Positions 1 to 7,051 of a stretch of 14,802 bases of DNA are shown piece by piece; within the stretch, counting starts at the first letter, position 1, and every line of letters starts with the position of its first letter. Made by a program: the position numbers and the translations under genes. Source of the DNA: Acidobacteriota bacterium (GTDB taxonomy: Bacteria; Acidobacteriota; Vicinamibacteria; Vicinamibacterales; UBA823); contig PAWT01000048.1 of NCBI GenBank assembly GCA_002714165.1, positions 1 through 14,802 on the forward strand, read 5' to 3'. The notes beneath the pieces are model-generated. The model was not told the origin of the DNA, ran no database searches, and worked only from the letters and a program-made list of their open reading frames with translations.

Positions 1-50
1 GTTGACTTAACGGCACGAACACGGCGGCGGACGTCAAGAAGGGAAGGCAT
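1..50 (-). CDS. atpG: ATP synthase gamma subunit, N-terminal fragment (cut by window edge)
   Basis: Only the first 16 codons are present: an ATG at 48-50 followed by MPSLLDVRRRVRAVKS. This matches the conserved start of F1 gamma subunits, typically MPSL(L/R)DIRRRI.S.K. Gamma is the central rotor shaft that couples proton flow in Fo to catalysis in F1. The start lies three bases beyond the atpA stop, and the order delta-alpha-gamma is the standard F1 order, which supports the call despite the short length. The rest of the gene lies off the left edge. Confidence 0.85.
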   Translation of the reverse strand, partial: MPSLLDVRRRVRAVKS

Positions 51-53
51 CGA

Positions 54-1583
54 TCAAGCTGCCTCAGTTTTCCTATTGGCCACAAAGTCGGCTGTAAACT
101 CTTTGATGGCGGCGGTCAGATCAGTCTTGAGCTGTTCGTCTAACTGTGACTTCTCTCGAATTGCTGCGCAAATAGCACTATGTCGTGTTTCGACAAACCG
201 ATAGAGTTCTCGTTCGAACTTTTGAACATCGGTCACAGCTATATCATCGAGCAACCCAGTGGTGCCAGCAAAGATAATCATTATCTGCTGCTCGACAGCC
301 AGTGGCTCATACTGCGGTTGCTTGAGAAGTTCGACTAGTCGCTGCCCCCGCGAGAGCTGGGTCTGAGTCGCTTTGTCTAGCTCGCTACCAAACTGTGCAA
401 AGGCCGCCAGTTCTCGATACTGCGCGAGGTCGAGCCGAAGAGTGCCGGCCACTTGGCGCATTGCTTTGACTTGCGCCGACCCACCGACTCGCGAAACAGA
501 GTTGCCAACATTGATCGCCGGCCGCACGCCTTGGTGAAACAGATCGCTCTCAAGAAAGATCTGGCCGTCGGTGATTGAGATAACGTTGGTTGGAATATAG
601 GCCGAAAGATCGCCGGCTTGGGTCTCAATGATAGGCAGGGCAGTCAAAGAACCGCCGCCCTGTGTGTCACTCATCTTGGCCGCCCTCTCAAGTAACCGGG
701 AGTGCAGATAGAAAACATCACCCGGGTAGGCTTCACGGCCAGGCGGTCGACGCAGAAGCAACGAGATCTCGCGGTAGGCCTGCGCGTGCTTTGATAAATC
801 ATCATAGATACAGAGGGCGTGTCGTCCGGAATCTCGGAAGTGCTCGCCGATTGAGCATGCTGCGTACGGACTAACAAAAAGCAACGGTGCCGGGTCCGAA
901 GCAGCTGCAGCGACAACGATTGTGTAGGTCATCGCACCCGCGTCTTCAAGGGTCTTAACGACTTGGGCGATTGTGGACTGTTTCTGCCCAATAGCGTTAT
1001 AGATGCAAATAACGCCGGTGTCCTTCTGATTAATGATTGTGTCAACGGCTACAGCAGTTTTACCAGTCTGGCGGTCACCAATAATCAATTCTCGCTGGCC
1101 TCTGCCGATCGGAATCATGGCGTCGATCGCCTTTAGACCAGTTTGCAGTGGCTCACGAACCGGTTGGCGATCGACCACGCCAGGGGCGATTTGTTCGATA
1201 GGCCGGTACTGATTGCTCGTAATCGGCCCTTTGCCATCAATTGGCTGGCCCAGAGCGTTGATAACACGGCCCAACATCTCATCACCTACCGGCACCGAAA
1301 TAATCCGCCCGGTGCGTTTCACGGTGTCGCCCTCGCGGATCTCGGTGTAGTCGCCGAGCAATACAGCACCAACGCTTGATTCTTCGAGGTTAAGCGCGAT
1401 GCCAAAAACTCCGTGAGAAAACTCCAACATTTCACCAGCCATGACGCTTTCAACACCGTGCAGCCTTGCAATGCCGTCGCCGATGGCAATTACGGTGCCG
1501 ACCTCACTCACGTCGACGTTGACCGCGTAGTTCCCTATTTGATCGCGTATTATTTTAGAAATTTCTTCAGCTTTGATATCCAT
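54..1583 (-). CDS. atpA: F1 ATP synthase alpha subunit
   Basis: The 509-residue product has normal length for the alpha subunit, the non-catalytic nucleotide-binding subunit of the F1 hexamer on the cytoplasmic face of the membrane. The Walker A motif GDRQTGKT is at residues 169-176. The alpha/beta signature [10 protein letters not shown] is at 355-364, followed by SRVGG, whose Arg365 aligns with the alpha arginine finger that reaches into the catalytic beta site. The N-terminal barrel (residues about 25-95) and the C-terminal helical domain are complete. The ATG shares one base with the atpH stop (TGATG), which fixes the start and suggests translational coupling. GTGGAA lies a few bases upstream as a weak ribosome-binding site. 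No odd residues were seen. Confidence 0.98.
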   Translation of the reverse strand: MDIKAEEISKIIRDQIGNYAVNVDVSEVGTVIAIGDGIARLHGVESVMAGEMLEFSHGVFGIALNLEESSVGAVLLGDYTEIREGDTVKRTGRIISVPVGDEMLGRVINALGQPIDGKGPITSNQYRPIEQIAPGVVDRQPVREPLQTGLKAIDAMIPIGRGQRELIIGDRQTGKTAVAVDTIINQKDTGVICIYNAIGQKQSTIAQVVKTLEDAGAMTYTIVVAAAASDPAPLLFVSPYAACSIGEHFRDSGRHALCIYDDLSKHAQAYREISLLLRRPPGREAYPGDVFYLHSRLLERAAKMSDTQGGGSLTALPIIETQAGDLSAYIPTNVISITDGQIFLESDLFHQGVRPAINVGNSVSRVGGSAQVKAMRQVAGTLRLDLAQYRELAAFAQFGSELDKATQTQLSRGQRLVELLKQPQYEPLAVEQQIMIIFAGTTGLLDDIAVTDVQKFERELYRFVETRHSAICAAIREKSQLDEQLKTDLTAAIKEFTADFVANRKTEAA

Positions 1584-2137
1584 CAGGTTCCACTCTCTAG
1601 TTGCTCTCTCAGCCGTTCAAGCTGGGTTGCAACACTACCGTCGTAAACGGTACTACTGACCTTTGCCACGACGCCACCGATGATTGATGGGTCGACCCGT
1701 GCATCAATCAACACCTGTTTTCCGGTCACCTCCCCAAGCCGTTGGGCAATCGCGTCGCGCCGATCGGCTGATAGTTTCACCGCTGTCGTGACCTCAGCGC
1801 GTACGATCTGCAACCGGTCTTGCACACGGGCTCGAAAAGCCGAGAGGATTTCCTGGACCAAGTTCATCCGGTCACGTGCAGCCAGTAGATCTAGCAATCT
1901 TGTGACCGCGGCTGACACATTCTTGTTATGCCTTAGAACCGCGGTCACAGCAGCCTGCTTGTGCGAAGACGGCACGGATGGGTTTATGAGCGCCTCCTGC
2001 AACGAGGGGTGGACTTCCAGCAAGGTGACAAACTCCTCTAAATCGTGCTCAGCGGTCGAGGGCTCCTCGTCCTTGTCTCTAACCGTCACCTCAAACAACG
2101 CGCGTGCATAACGTCCTGCGATAACCCGTTCAGTCAT
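1583..2137 (-). CDS. atpH: F1 ATP synthase delta subunit
   Basis: The 184-residue product is a typical OSCP/delta protein, which joins the top of the alpha3beta3 hexamer to the peripheral b stalk. The start [17 protein letters not shown] is the usual N-terminal helix of the six-helix bundle. The C-terminal part holds the family segment with [18 protein letters not shown] and ends QLERLREQL. It lies between the b-subunit genes and atpA, as in standard atp operons, and overlaps atpA by one base. The 42-base gap from the upstream b gene can form two hairpins (separate entry). Delta sequences vary widely, but position and both ends make the call firm. Confidence 0.95.
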   Translation of the reverse strand: MTERVIAGRYARALFEVTVRDKDEEPSTAEHDLEEFVTLLEVHPSLQEALINPSVPSSHKQAAVTAVLRHNKNVSAAVTRLLDLLAARDRMNLVQEILSAFRARVQDRLQIVRAEVTTAVKLSADRRDAIAQRLGEVTGKQVLIDARVDPSIIGGVVAKVSSTVYDGSVATQLERLREQLESGT

Positions 2138-2155
2138 TTTCTTTCAACAACCTTC

Positions 2156-2189
2156 GGTGCTGGTTTTAGCACCCGGTTATCAACCGGGT
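2156..2189 (-). promoter_or_regulatory. two overlapping hairpins at the atpF-atpH junction
   Basis: In the minus-strand transcript, ACCCGGTT-GAT-AACCGGGT (2189 to 2171) is a perfect 8-bp stem with a 3-base loop that contains the atpF stop codon. Directly after it, GGTGCT-AAAACC-AGCACC (2173 to 2156) is a perfect 6-bp stem. They share bases 2171-2173, so they cannot both form fully. Neither is followed by a U-run, so a terminator is unlikely. A role in mRNA processing or in setting b versus delta expression is inference only. Confidence 0.5.
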
Positions 2190-2911
2190 CGTACTTGGTC
2201 AACGTACCGGTCAACAAGTCTCAGCTGGTCTGCCGCTGACAGATTATCTTGAATCCGCTGCGCCGCCACTCGCGTGGCTAACGCGGCCGCGTGCTGCGTC
2301 AGCTGCTGCTTCGCGACCCGTAACTGGAGGGCCAACTCTCTACGACTTTCCTCGATCAGCCTCTGACGAGCCGCCTCGGTCGACTCTCGCAGCCGTTTCT
2401 CCTCAGCAACAACCTCCTCCTGGCCGCGCACCCGAAGCGTCTCCAGCTCATCAGGAAGGGTTAGTAGCCTCTCCTTAATCGCTTCCAATTGCTGGGCTGC
2501 TTCGGCACTAGTCGCCCGCGCTTGGGCGAGACCCGCACGCACCTGGTCGCTTCGATCACTCAGATAAATGCTGAGAGGTCTCCGAAGTAATACAAATAGG
2601 ATACCCACGAGCACAGCGAAATTAGTAAGCCGTGCGATTGTTTCCAGTAGAGGCGTGTCGTGCTCTTCCTCAGCATGTACTGAGTCGGTTTGTGTTGGTT
2701 GGGAAGCCGCGGCTAAGACGCCGCTACCGCCAGCCCATTGAATCGCCGGCAGAACCACGGCGAAGCTGAGGCAAATGAAGAGAACGGACGACCGACTAAA
2801 ACTCGACCATTCAGAGCTACGAGTGGAGGCAGTGGCAAGCGAATGGCGGATGCGGGTCAACGATCTCCAACTTAACGGGACGCCCGGTGCACCTTCCGCG
2901 CCAGTAGTCAA
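2180..2911 (-). CDS. atpF: F0 ATP synthase b subunit with N-terminal signal-like extension
   Basis: This is the second of two adjacent b-type genes. The 243-residue form is longer than a normal b subunit (about 150-180). Residues 41-59 form a hydrophobic stretch (SSVLFICLSFAVV) followed by a small-residue region (GVLAAASQ) that resembles a signal peptide and cleavage site. A second membrane helix lies at about 93-109 (ARLTNFAVLVGILFVLLR), then a long charged coiled coil rich in A, E, Q and R to the end, as expected for the peripheral stalk. No ATG exists at the N-terminus. The first option is TTG at 2911, overlapping the upstream stop as TTGA. A second TTG at codon 18 follows a GGAG and may be the true start. 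Both starts keep the signal-like segment. Confidence 0.85.
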   Translation of the reverse strand: MTTGAEGAPGVPLSWRSLTRIRHSLATASTRSSEWSSFSRSSVLFICLSFAVVLPAIQWAGGSGVLAAASQPTQTDSVHAEEEHDTPLLETIARLTNFAVLVGILFVLLRRPLSIYLSDRSDQVRAGLAQARATSAEAAQQLEAIKERLLTLPDELETLRVRGQEEVVAEEKRLRESTEAARQRLIEESRRELALQLRVAKQQLTQHAAALATRVAAQRIQDNLSAADQLRLVDRYVDQVRPG

Positions 2912-3339
2912 TTTGACGAAATCTTCCGGCCTAGCACCTGCTCGGCGGCGGCGAGGCCGAGCGCCTCCGCATCGCGCTCGAGTTGGGCGCGAGCTTCAGC
3001 GGTCTGCGTCTTCAGGCTTTCGGTCGCATCAGCGAGGTTCGACTCGGCATCCCGTTGCGTTTCATCGAGGATTTCAGCGCGACGAGCCAGTAACTCTCGG
3101 CGGTTCTCCTCCATCTGTTGGTAAATCTCTGCACGCGCAGCCGCTGTCTTCGTTTCGAACTCTGCTGTCGCTTCAGCGGCTTTTCTTGCCGCTGACTCGG
3201 CCAGCTCAAGCGCTGACCGAATGGCACGCTCACGCGTTTCCATCACCTCGGTAAGTGGTGCAATTAAAAAACGCTTGAGGGTCCATGCCAGTAACAACAC
3301 CAACCCAATTACCCAGAGGACCGTCAGGTCTGGAATCAA
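2908..3339 (-). CDS. F0 ATP synthase b/b' subunit, first gene of the atp cluster
   Basis: The 143-residue product begins MIPDLTVLWVIGLVLLLAW, a single membrane helix (about residues 5-22) followed by RFLIAPLTEVMETRE and a long charged coiled coil. This is the plain b/b' layout of the peripheral stalk that holds F1 against rotation. The start is TTG at 3337-3339, preceded by GGGAG six bases upstream, the clearest ribosome-binding site in the atp cluster, and there is no ATG alternative near the N-terminus. It overlaps the next b gene by four bases. Two different b genes usually mean a b-b' heterodimer, as in cyanobacteria and several other phyla. Which of the two to call b' is uncertain, so no symbol is given. 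Confidence 0.9.
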   Translation of the reverse strand: MIPDLTVLWVIGLVLLLAWTLKRFLIAPLTEVMETRERAIRSALELAESAARKAAEATAEFETKTAAARAEIYQQMEENRRELLARRAEILDETQRDAESNLADATESLKTQTAEARAQLERDAEALGLAAAEQVLGRKISSN

Positions 3340-3402
3340 AGAGAACTCCCGCTTGGTAGAGCGACGACCCAGAAGGGTTTCGAACGCCCGTGCAGAACAC
3401 CG

Positions 3403-3431
3403 ATTTTAGCATCTGCACTGCACGACGACAA
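3403..3431 (-). promoter_or_regulatory. predicted sigma70-type promoter of the atp cluster
   Basis: Minus strand: TTGTCG (-35, 3426-3431), a 17-base spacer, then TAAAAT (-10, 3403-3408) with an extended TG one base before it (TGCTAAAAT). It lies just after the selD stop and 63 bases before the TTG start of the first b gene. Spacing and extended -10 are good. This is a sequence match only. Confidence 0.55.
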
Positions 3432-3464
3432 GAGCGGCCAGGCTAAAACTTGTGTTCGTAAAGC

Positions 3465-4520
3465 CTACCCCACGTAAACCCTAGAGCCAGATTCCACGAA
3501 CGACTCAACTGTGCCAATCTTGACTGCCTGGCTACCAGCTGCCGCTAATGCACTCATCGCTCGGTCCACCGCAGTGGCCGCCACTGCGACCAGCAACCCT
3601 CCAGATGTTTGGGGATCGTAGAGCAAGGTTGCAATCTCTCCAACTAGCCCCGCTTCGAACCTCGTCCGCTGGCCGAAGTGCTCCGCGTTGGTGTCGCCCC
3701 CGCCAGTTCGATTCTGTCGCACCAGAGCAGATGCCCCCTCAAGTAATGGAACCGCTGCTGATTCAATCCGAAAGGCAACGCTTGAAGCCGAGGCCATCTC
3801 ACAGGCATGACCCACTAGACCGAAACCAGTAACGTCGGTGCAGGCATGGACTTCATCCCGGCCCAAGGTGCATAGCGCATCAGCGGAGGCGCGGTTGAGT
3901 GTCGTCATCGACTCGATAGCCGCCGTTTCGATATTCTCTGCGGCACGCCTTTTCTTGATCGCGGTTGCAATAATCCCGGTGCCTATCGGCTTGGTTAGCA
4001 ACAACTTGTCTCCAACCTGTGCCCCCGCGTTTGACAGCACCCGGCCTGGGTCTACACGGCCGGTTACGGCATACCCGAATTTGACCTCGGCATCCTGCAC
4101 TGTGTGTCCCCCGATAAGGGCTACTCCGGCTTCGCTCAGTTTGCTCAATCCTCCCTCGAAGATCGCCTTCACCACAGTTAGGTCGAACCCCTGGCTCGGA
4201 AAACCCGCAATAGCCATTGCTGTGAGTGGTTTCCCGCCCATAGCGTAAATATCGCTCAAGGAGTTCGCTGCAGCGATTTGTCCATAGGCGAAAGGGTCGT
4301 CCACGATTGGCGTGAGGAAATCAACGGATTGGACTAGCGCTGAACTGGTATCCCACAGGTAGACACCCGCGTCGTCGGAAGTGCGGAAATCGACCAGCAC
4401 CCGTTCGTTTTCCAACGAAGGTAAATCGCCCAGGACCTGAGCGAGCTCGCCGGCGGCGAGCTTACTCGCTCAACCCGCGCAACTGGAGTAGTCGGTCAGT
4501 CGTCGTTTGGTCCAACGCAT
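3465..4520 (-). CDS. selD: selenide, water dikinase SelD, selenocysteine-containing (UGA at 4470-4472 = Sec17)
   Basis: SelD makes selenophosphate from selenide and ATP, the selenium donor for selenocysteine and 2-selenouridine. A simple ORF reading starts at 4415 and lacks the catalytic N-terminus. Reading the in-frame UGA as Sec gives 351 residues from ATG 4518-4520. The N-terminal part RLTDYSSCAGUASKL aligns gap-free with E. coli RLTQYSHGAGCGCKI, placing Sec17 and Lys20 on Cys17 and Lys20. Further motifs: DDAGVY at 49-54, GGHTVQDAEVKFGY from 137, TKPIGTG at 176-182, TDVTGFGLVGH at 228-238 and DPQTSGGLL at 302-310. Cys14 and Sec17 form a CxxU pair. A GTG at 4574, overlapping the parB stop as GTGA, would add 18 residues and is a possible alternative start; neither start has a clear ribosome-binding site. 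The gene follows parB directly. Confidence 0.92.
4438..4472 (-). promoter_or_regulatory. predicted bacterial SECIS element in selD
   Basis: The UGA opens the hairpin. The outer stem TGAGCGAG/CTCGCTCA is a perfect 8 bp. A 4-base bulge UAAG lies on the 5' side only, then the inner stem CTCGCC/GGCGAG is a perfect 6 bp with loop GCC. The apical loop starts 15 bases after the UGA, with a G at its first position, matching the general bacterial SECIS pattern (SelB-binding hairpin just 3' of UGA, G near the start of the loop). The same bases encode Sec17 to Gln28 of SelD. Confidence 0.8.
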
Positions 4521-4570
4521 GTCTAGTTCACTGATACTACAGCCCTCTTCCACGGTGACCCAGAATTCGT

Positions 4571-5419
4571 TCACCGCACTGTCAATTGCTCGTAGATTCG
4601 TTGTAGCTCTTCCTCCGAACTGAAGTCGATCTCAATCCGCCCTCCCTTCCGTTTTCGGATGACACGTACCCGTGTACCTAGGGCGAATCGGAGCTGCTCC
4701 TCGGCCGCACGGATATGTACGTCGGCCGCCTCCGGCCTACCTGCTTTGATCCCTTGTCCTGTGAGCTTACGGATGAACGCCTCGGTTTCTCGAACCGACA
4801 GTCGCCGCCTCATTACCTCACGGGCCGCTCGCCGTTGAGCCGACTCGCCTGGCACGCCCAACAGCGCACGGGCATGGCCAACGGTCAGACCACCAGACAT
4901 AAGGTTGGCCTTAATTTCCTCTGGCAACTTCAATAGACGTAGAGCATTTGCGATGGTCGAACGATCTTTCCCAATCGCACTAGCAATCGCGTCGTGTGTC
5001 AGCTGATGCTGTTCTACCAGACGCTGGTAAGCAACGGCTTCCTCAATAGGATTCAGGTCTTCACGCTGTAAATTCTCGATGAGTGCGAGTGGCAATAATT
5101 GGTCGTTTGTTACCTCGCGGACAACGATAGGCACACGCAACAAACCCGCCCGTTGCGCGGCACGCCACCGCCGCTCCCCCGCGACGATTTCGTACCTATC
5201 CTCAACTTTTCGCACGACGAGCGGTTGAATAACACCGTTGGCTCGGATCGACTGTGCCAGCTCATCCAGTTTCGCCCCGTCTACCTCCGTCCGTGGTTGG
5301 TCGGGGTTCGGAACGAGTTGATCGATGTCAATTTCGTTGAGCGCAACTTTGGGAGTTGGCAACGCGTCAGGAATAAGTGCGCTCAGTCCCCGGCCGAGCG
5401 CTGGGCGCTTTTCAGTCAT
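4571..5419 (-). CDS. parB: chromosome-partitioning protein ParB (Spo0J-like CTPase)
   Basis: The 282-residue protein binds parS, loads as a CTP-dependent clamp and spreads around the origin. The N-terminal RPALGRGLSALIP is the usual ParA-contact region. The CTP-binding motif GERRWR is at 81-86 and the second box ENLQREDLNPIEEA at 115-128. A helix-turn-helix lies at about 139-165 (LTHDAIASAIGKDRSTIANAL), and a C-terminal dimerisation domain ends at LTVR. Length is normal for the family. The ATG overlaps the end of parA by eight bases, so the two are probably co-translated. Its targets, two perfect parS sites, lie just upstream of parA. The gene is followed at once by selD. Confidence 0.97.
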   Translation of the reverse strand: MTEKRPALGRGLSALIPDALPTPKVALNEIDIDQLVPNPDQPRTEVDGAKLDELAQSIRANGVIQPLVVRKVEDRYEIVAGERRWRAAQRAGLLRVPIVVREVTNDQLLPLALIENLQREDLNPIEEAVAYQRLVEQHQLTHDAIASAIGKDRSTIANALRLLKLPEEIKANLMSGGLTVGHARALLGVPGESAQRRAAREVMRRRLSVRETEAFIRKLTGQGIKAGRPEAADVHIRAAEEQLRFALGTRVRVIRKRKGGRIEIDFSSEEELQRIYEQLTVR

Positions 5420-6212
5420 ACTTCTCTCTCAGAATAATCGAGTCCTTGTTGAGAATTTCTTTGGCAAGGGAAACATAAGCCTTCGCGCCGCGTGATTTCT
5501 TGTCGTAGAGAATAGCCGGTAGTCCGTGGCTTGGCGCCTCACCCAACCGTACGTTCCTGGGTATAACCGTATCGAACACTTTCGCTTTAAAGAATTCCCT
5601 GATTTCACGTGAGACCTGTTGTGAGAGATTGGTGCGACCGTCGTGCATCGTCAGTAAGACGCCTTCGATATCAAGACCAGGGTTGAGCGAAGCACGGACA
5701 CGCTGCAGGGTCGAGACCAACTCGGCTAAGCCCTCCAAGGCGAAGTACTCGCTGAGCATAGGAATTAAAACGGTGTCCGCAGCAACAAGACCGTTGAGGG
5801 TTAGAAGGCCCAGGGACGGCGGGGTGTCGATAAAAACGTAATCGTACTGACCGACGAGTTGTTTTACCAGCGAGCGGAGTCGCTTTTCGCGATTTTCGAG
5901 CGAGACCATTTCGAGCTCTGCCCCGGTCAGGTTGCGCTCTGCCGGCACCACAGATAGGCCGCGCACGGTGGTCTGCAGCACAAATCCCGAAAAGTCAGGA
6001 ATCGTTTTGGCTGTGAGAGCTTCGTAAACAGTGCCTTGACTACTGGACTGTCCTTTGAGCCCAATCCCGCTTGTTAAATTAGCTTGAGGATCGACGTCGA
6101 CAGCTAACACGCGGCGCTCCGCAAGCGCCAAAGAGGCAGCCAGATTGATTGCGGTTGTGGTCTTGCCAACCCCGCCCTTCTGATTAGCAACAGCAATGAC
6201 CCTAGCAGCCAT
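5412..6212 (-). CDS. parA: chromosome-partitioning ATPase ParA (Soj-like)
   Basis: The 266-residue protein is the small ParA type without an N-terminal DNA-binding domain, as in chromosomal Soj systems. The deviant Walker A motif KGGVGKTT, with its signature lysine Lys12, is at 12-19. The A' box DVDPQANLTSG starts at 39 and the Walker B segment YVFIDTPPSLG lies near 125-135. ParA binds DNA nonspecifically as an ATP dimer, and ParB stimulates hydrolysis to move the origin. The ATG at 6210-6212 has a reasonable promoter upstream and no better start nearby. The gene forms an operon with parB. Confidence 0.97.
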   Translation of the reverse strand: MAARVIAVANQKGGVGKTTTAINLAASLALAERRVLAVDVDPQANLTSGIGLKGQSSSQGTVYEALTAKTIPDFSGFVLQTTVRGLSVVPAERNLTGAELEMVSLENREKRLRSLVKQLVGQYDYVFIDTPPSLGLLTLNGLVAADTVLIPMLSEYFALEGLAELVSTLQRVRASLNPGLDIEGVLLTMHDGRTNLSQQVSREIREFFKAKVFDTVIPRNVRLGEAPSHGLPAILYDKKSRGAKAYVSLAKEILNKDSIILREKYD

Positions 6213-6271
6213 GAAACTTAACCGTTGGTATAAATTATGTTAAATGACCTATAATATAAAACTTCTAGGTT

Positions 6272-6300
6272 AGGATACGTCCAGAGTCTTGCTTGGTCAA
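6272..6300 (-). promoter_or_regulatory. predicted promoter of parAB
   Basis: Minus strand: TTGACC (6295-6300), 17-base spacer, TATCCT (6272-6277). The -35 lies two bases from the parS site at 6303-6318, so ParB bound there would meet RNA polymerase and could repress its own operon (inference). The leader to the parA ATG is AT-rich (6213-6265) and contains TATATTAT, a possible second -10. Confidence 0.5.
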
Positions 6301-6302
6301 GC

Positions 6303-6318
6303 TGTTTCACGTGAAACA
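6303..6318. promoter_or_regulatory. parS site 1 (ParB-binding centromere)
   Basis: TGTTTCACGTGAAACA is a perfect 16-bp palindrome identical to the canonical bacterial parS consensus. It lies in the rsmG-parA intergenic region, two bases upstream of the predicted parA -35. Confidence 0.95.
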
Positions 6319-6350
6319 ATCGTCTTTAAGACTTCTACTTTCACTAACCA

Positions 6351-6366
6351 TGTTTCACGTGAAACA
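6351..6366. promoter_or_regulatory. parS site 2 (ParB-binding centromere)
   Basis: This is a second identical copy of TGTTTCACGTGAAACA, 48 bp from the first start to start, between site 1 and the rsmG stop. The flanking GC/AT bases of the two copies are arranged as mirror images (GC before site 1, GC after site 2). Confidence 0.95.
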
Positions 6367-6388
6367 GCTTGCGCTGGATATTCGTCAG

Positions 6389-7051
6389 CTATCTTGAAAC
6401 TTTTTCCTTCTGAAGCACAACTAATCGACTTCCAAGTGATTCAACGAGTTGAACAGTTTCCATCAAAACAAGTGGAGGGCTGAGCGACCTTGACTCTTTC
6501 GTTTTGCCGCTGCTTTCAAACAGAAGCATCTTTCCCTCATATTGCAAGAAACTCTGAAGCCTGTTAAGTGAGGCGCTGTCTACACTGACAGCCCTTACGC
6601 TCACAAAGGCCATCGATTCGAGTAAGTCGTTACGAAGTAGTAAATCCTCCCAACGAGCCGTTTCAACCGTTGAATCCTGTAGGTCAAGGGTCCTCAAGGC
6701 CTCCCGAAGAAAGGCTGATTTCCTTGTTTTTGATTCAACCATTGTAAGGTGGAGATTTGGCCTAAATAGCTTGATTGGGATGGCTGGGGAACCGTTACCT
6801 GAACCTATATCGAGGAGGCTCAGCTCGCCACCTGGGATTACTTTCGCCGCAATTAAAGGCTCGATGATCAATCTTTTCAGCAACGAGTCAGTGTCGACGC
6901 TGGAGGTTAGGTTGACCGTTGAGTTCCAGCGGGCTAAGAGAGCCAGGTAGGCCCTCAGATTTTCAGCCTGTTCACCGTTGAGCTGAAGCCCTGATTGAGC
7001 GGCGAGGCGCTCGAGCCTTAGGATCGTGTCCTTTGCGCTCATGGCCAGCAT
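6389..7051 (-). CDS. rsmG: 16S rRNA (guanine-N7) methyltransferase RsmG/GidB
   Basis: RsmG methylates N7 of G527 in 16S rRNA with S-adenosylmethionine. The 220-residue length is usual. The SAM-binding loop is [17 protein letters not shown] at 79-95, followed by [14 protein letters not shown] from about 105, both family landmarks. The glycine loop is somewhat divergent (usually GSGAGFPGIP). The ATG at 7051 gives MLAMSAKD and a second in-frame ATG lies at 7042; neither has a clear ribosome-binding site. Either start overlaps the end of mnmG by 70-80 bases, which suggests coupling to mnmG translation. The mnmG-rsmG-parA order is the classic one near bacterial origins. Confidence 0.94.
   Translation of the reverse strand: MLAMSAKDTILRLERLAAQSGLQLNGEQAENLRAYLALLARWNSTVNLTSSVDTDSLLKRLIIEPLIAAKVIPGGELSLLDIGSGNGSPAIPIKLFRPNLHLTMVESKTRKSAFLREALRTLDLQDSTVETARWEDLLLRNDLLESMAFVSVRAVSVDSASLNRLQSFLQYEGKMLLFESSGKTKESRSLSPPLVLMETVQLVESLGSRLVVLQKEKVSR

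Noticed and set aside
2775..3254. 159-residue plus-strand open frame across the two b-subunit genes
   Set aside because: It lies antisense to two well-supported atp genes, has no recognisable domain and looks like a mirror of their coding bias.
3350..3395. tRNA-like pieces upstream of the atp cluster: a D-arm-like CGCTTGGTAGAGCG and a T-loop-like GTTTCGAAC on the plus strand
   Set aside because: There is no room for an anticodon arm between them and no matching acceptor stem on either side; the overlap with the atp leader makes this a chance likeness or at most a tRNA relic.
3438..3470. weak inverted repeat AGGCT/AGCCT after the selD stop as an intrinsic terminator
   Set aside because: The stem is only 5 bp with a 17-base loop and no U-run follows, so it is not a convincing terminator.
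3465..4415. selD as an N-terminally truncated pseudogene starting at TTG 4415
   Set aside because: The upstream frame encodes the complete conserved N-terminus with only one UGA, exactly at the catalytic residue and followed by a SECIS-type hairpin.
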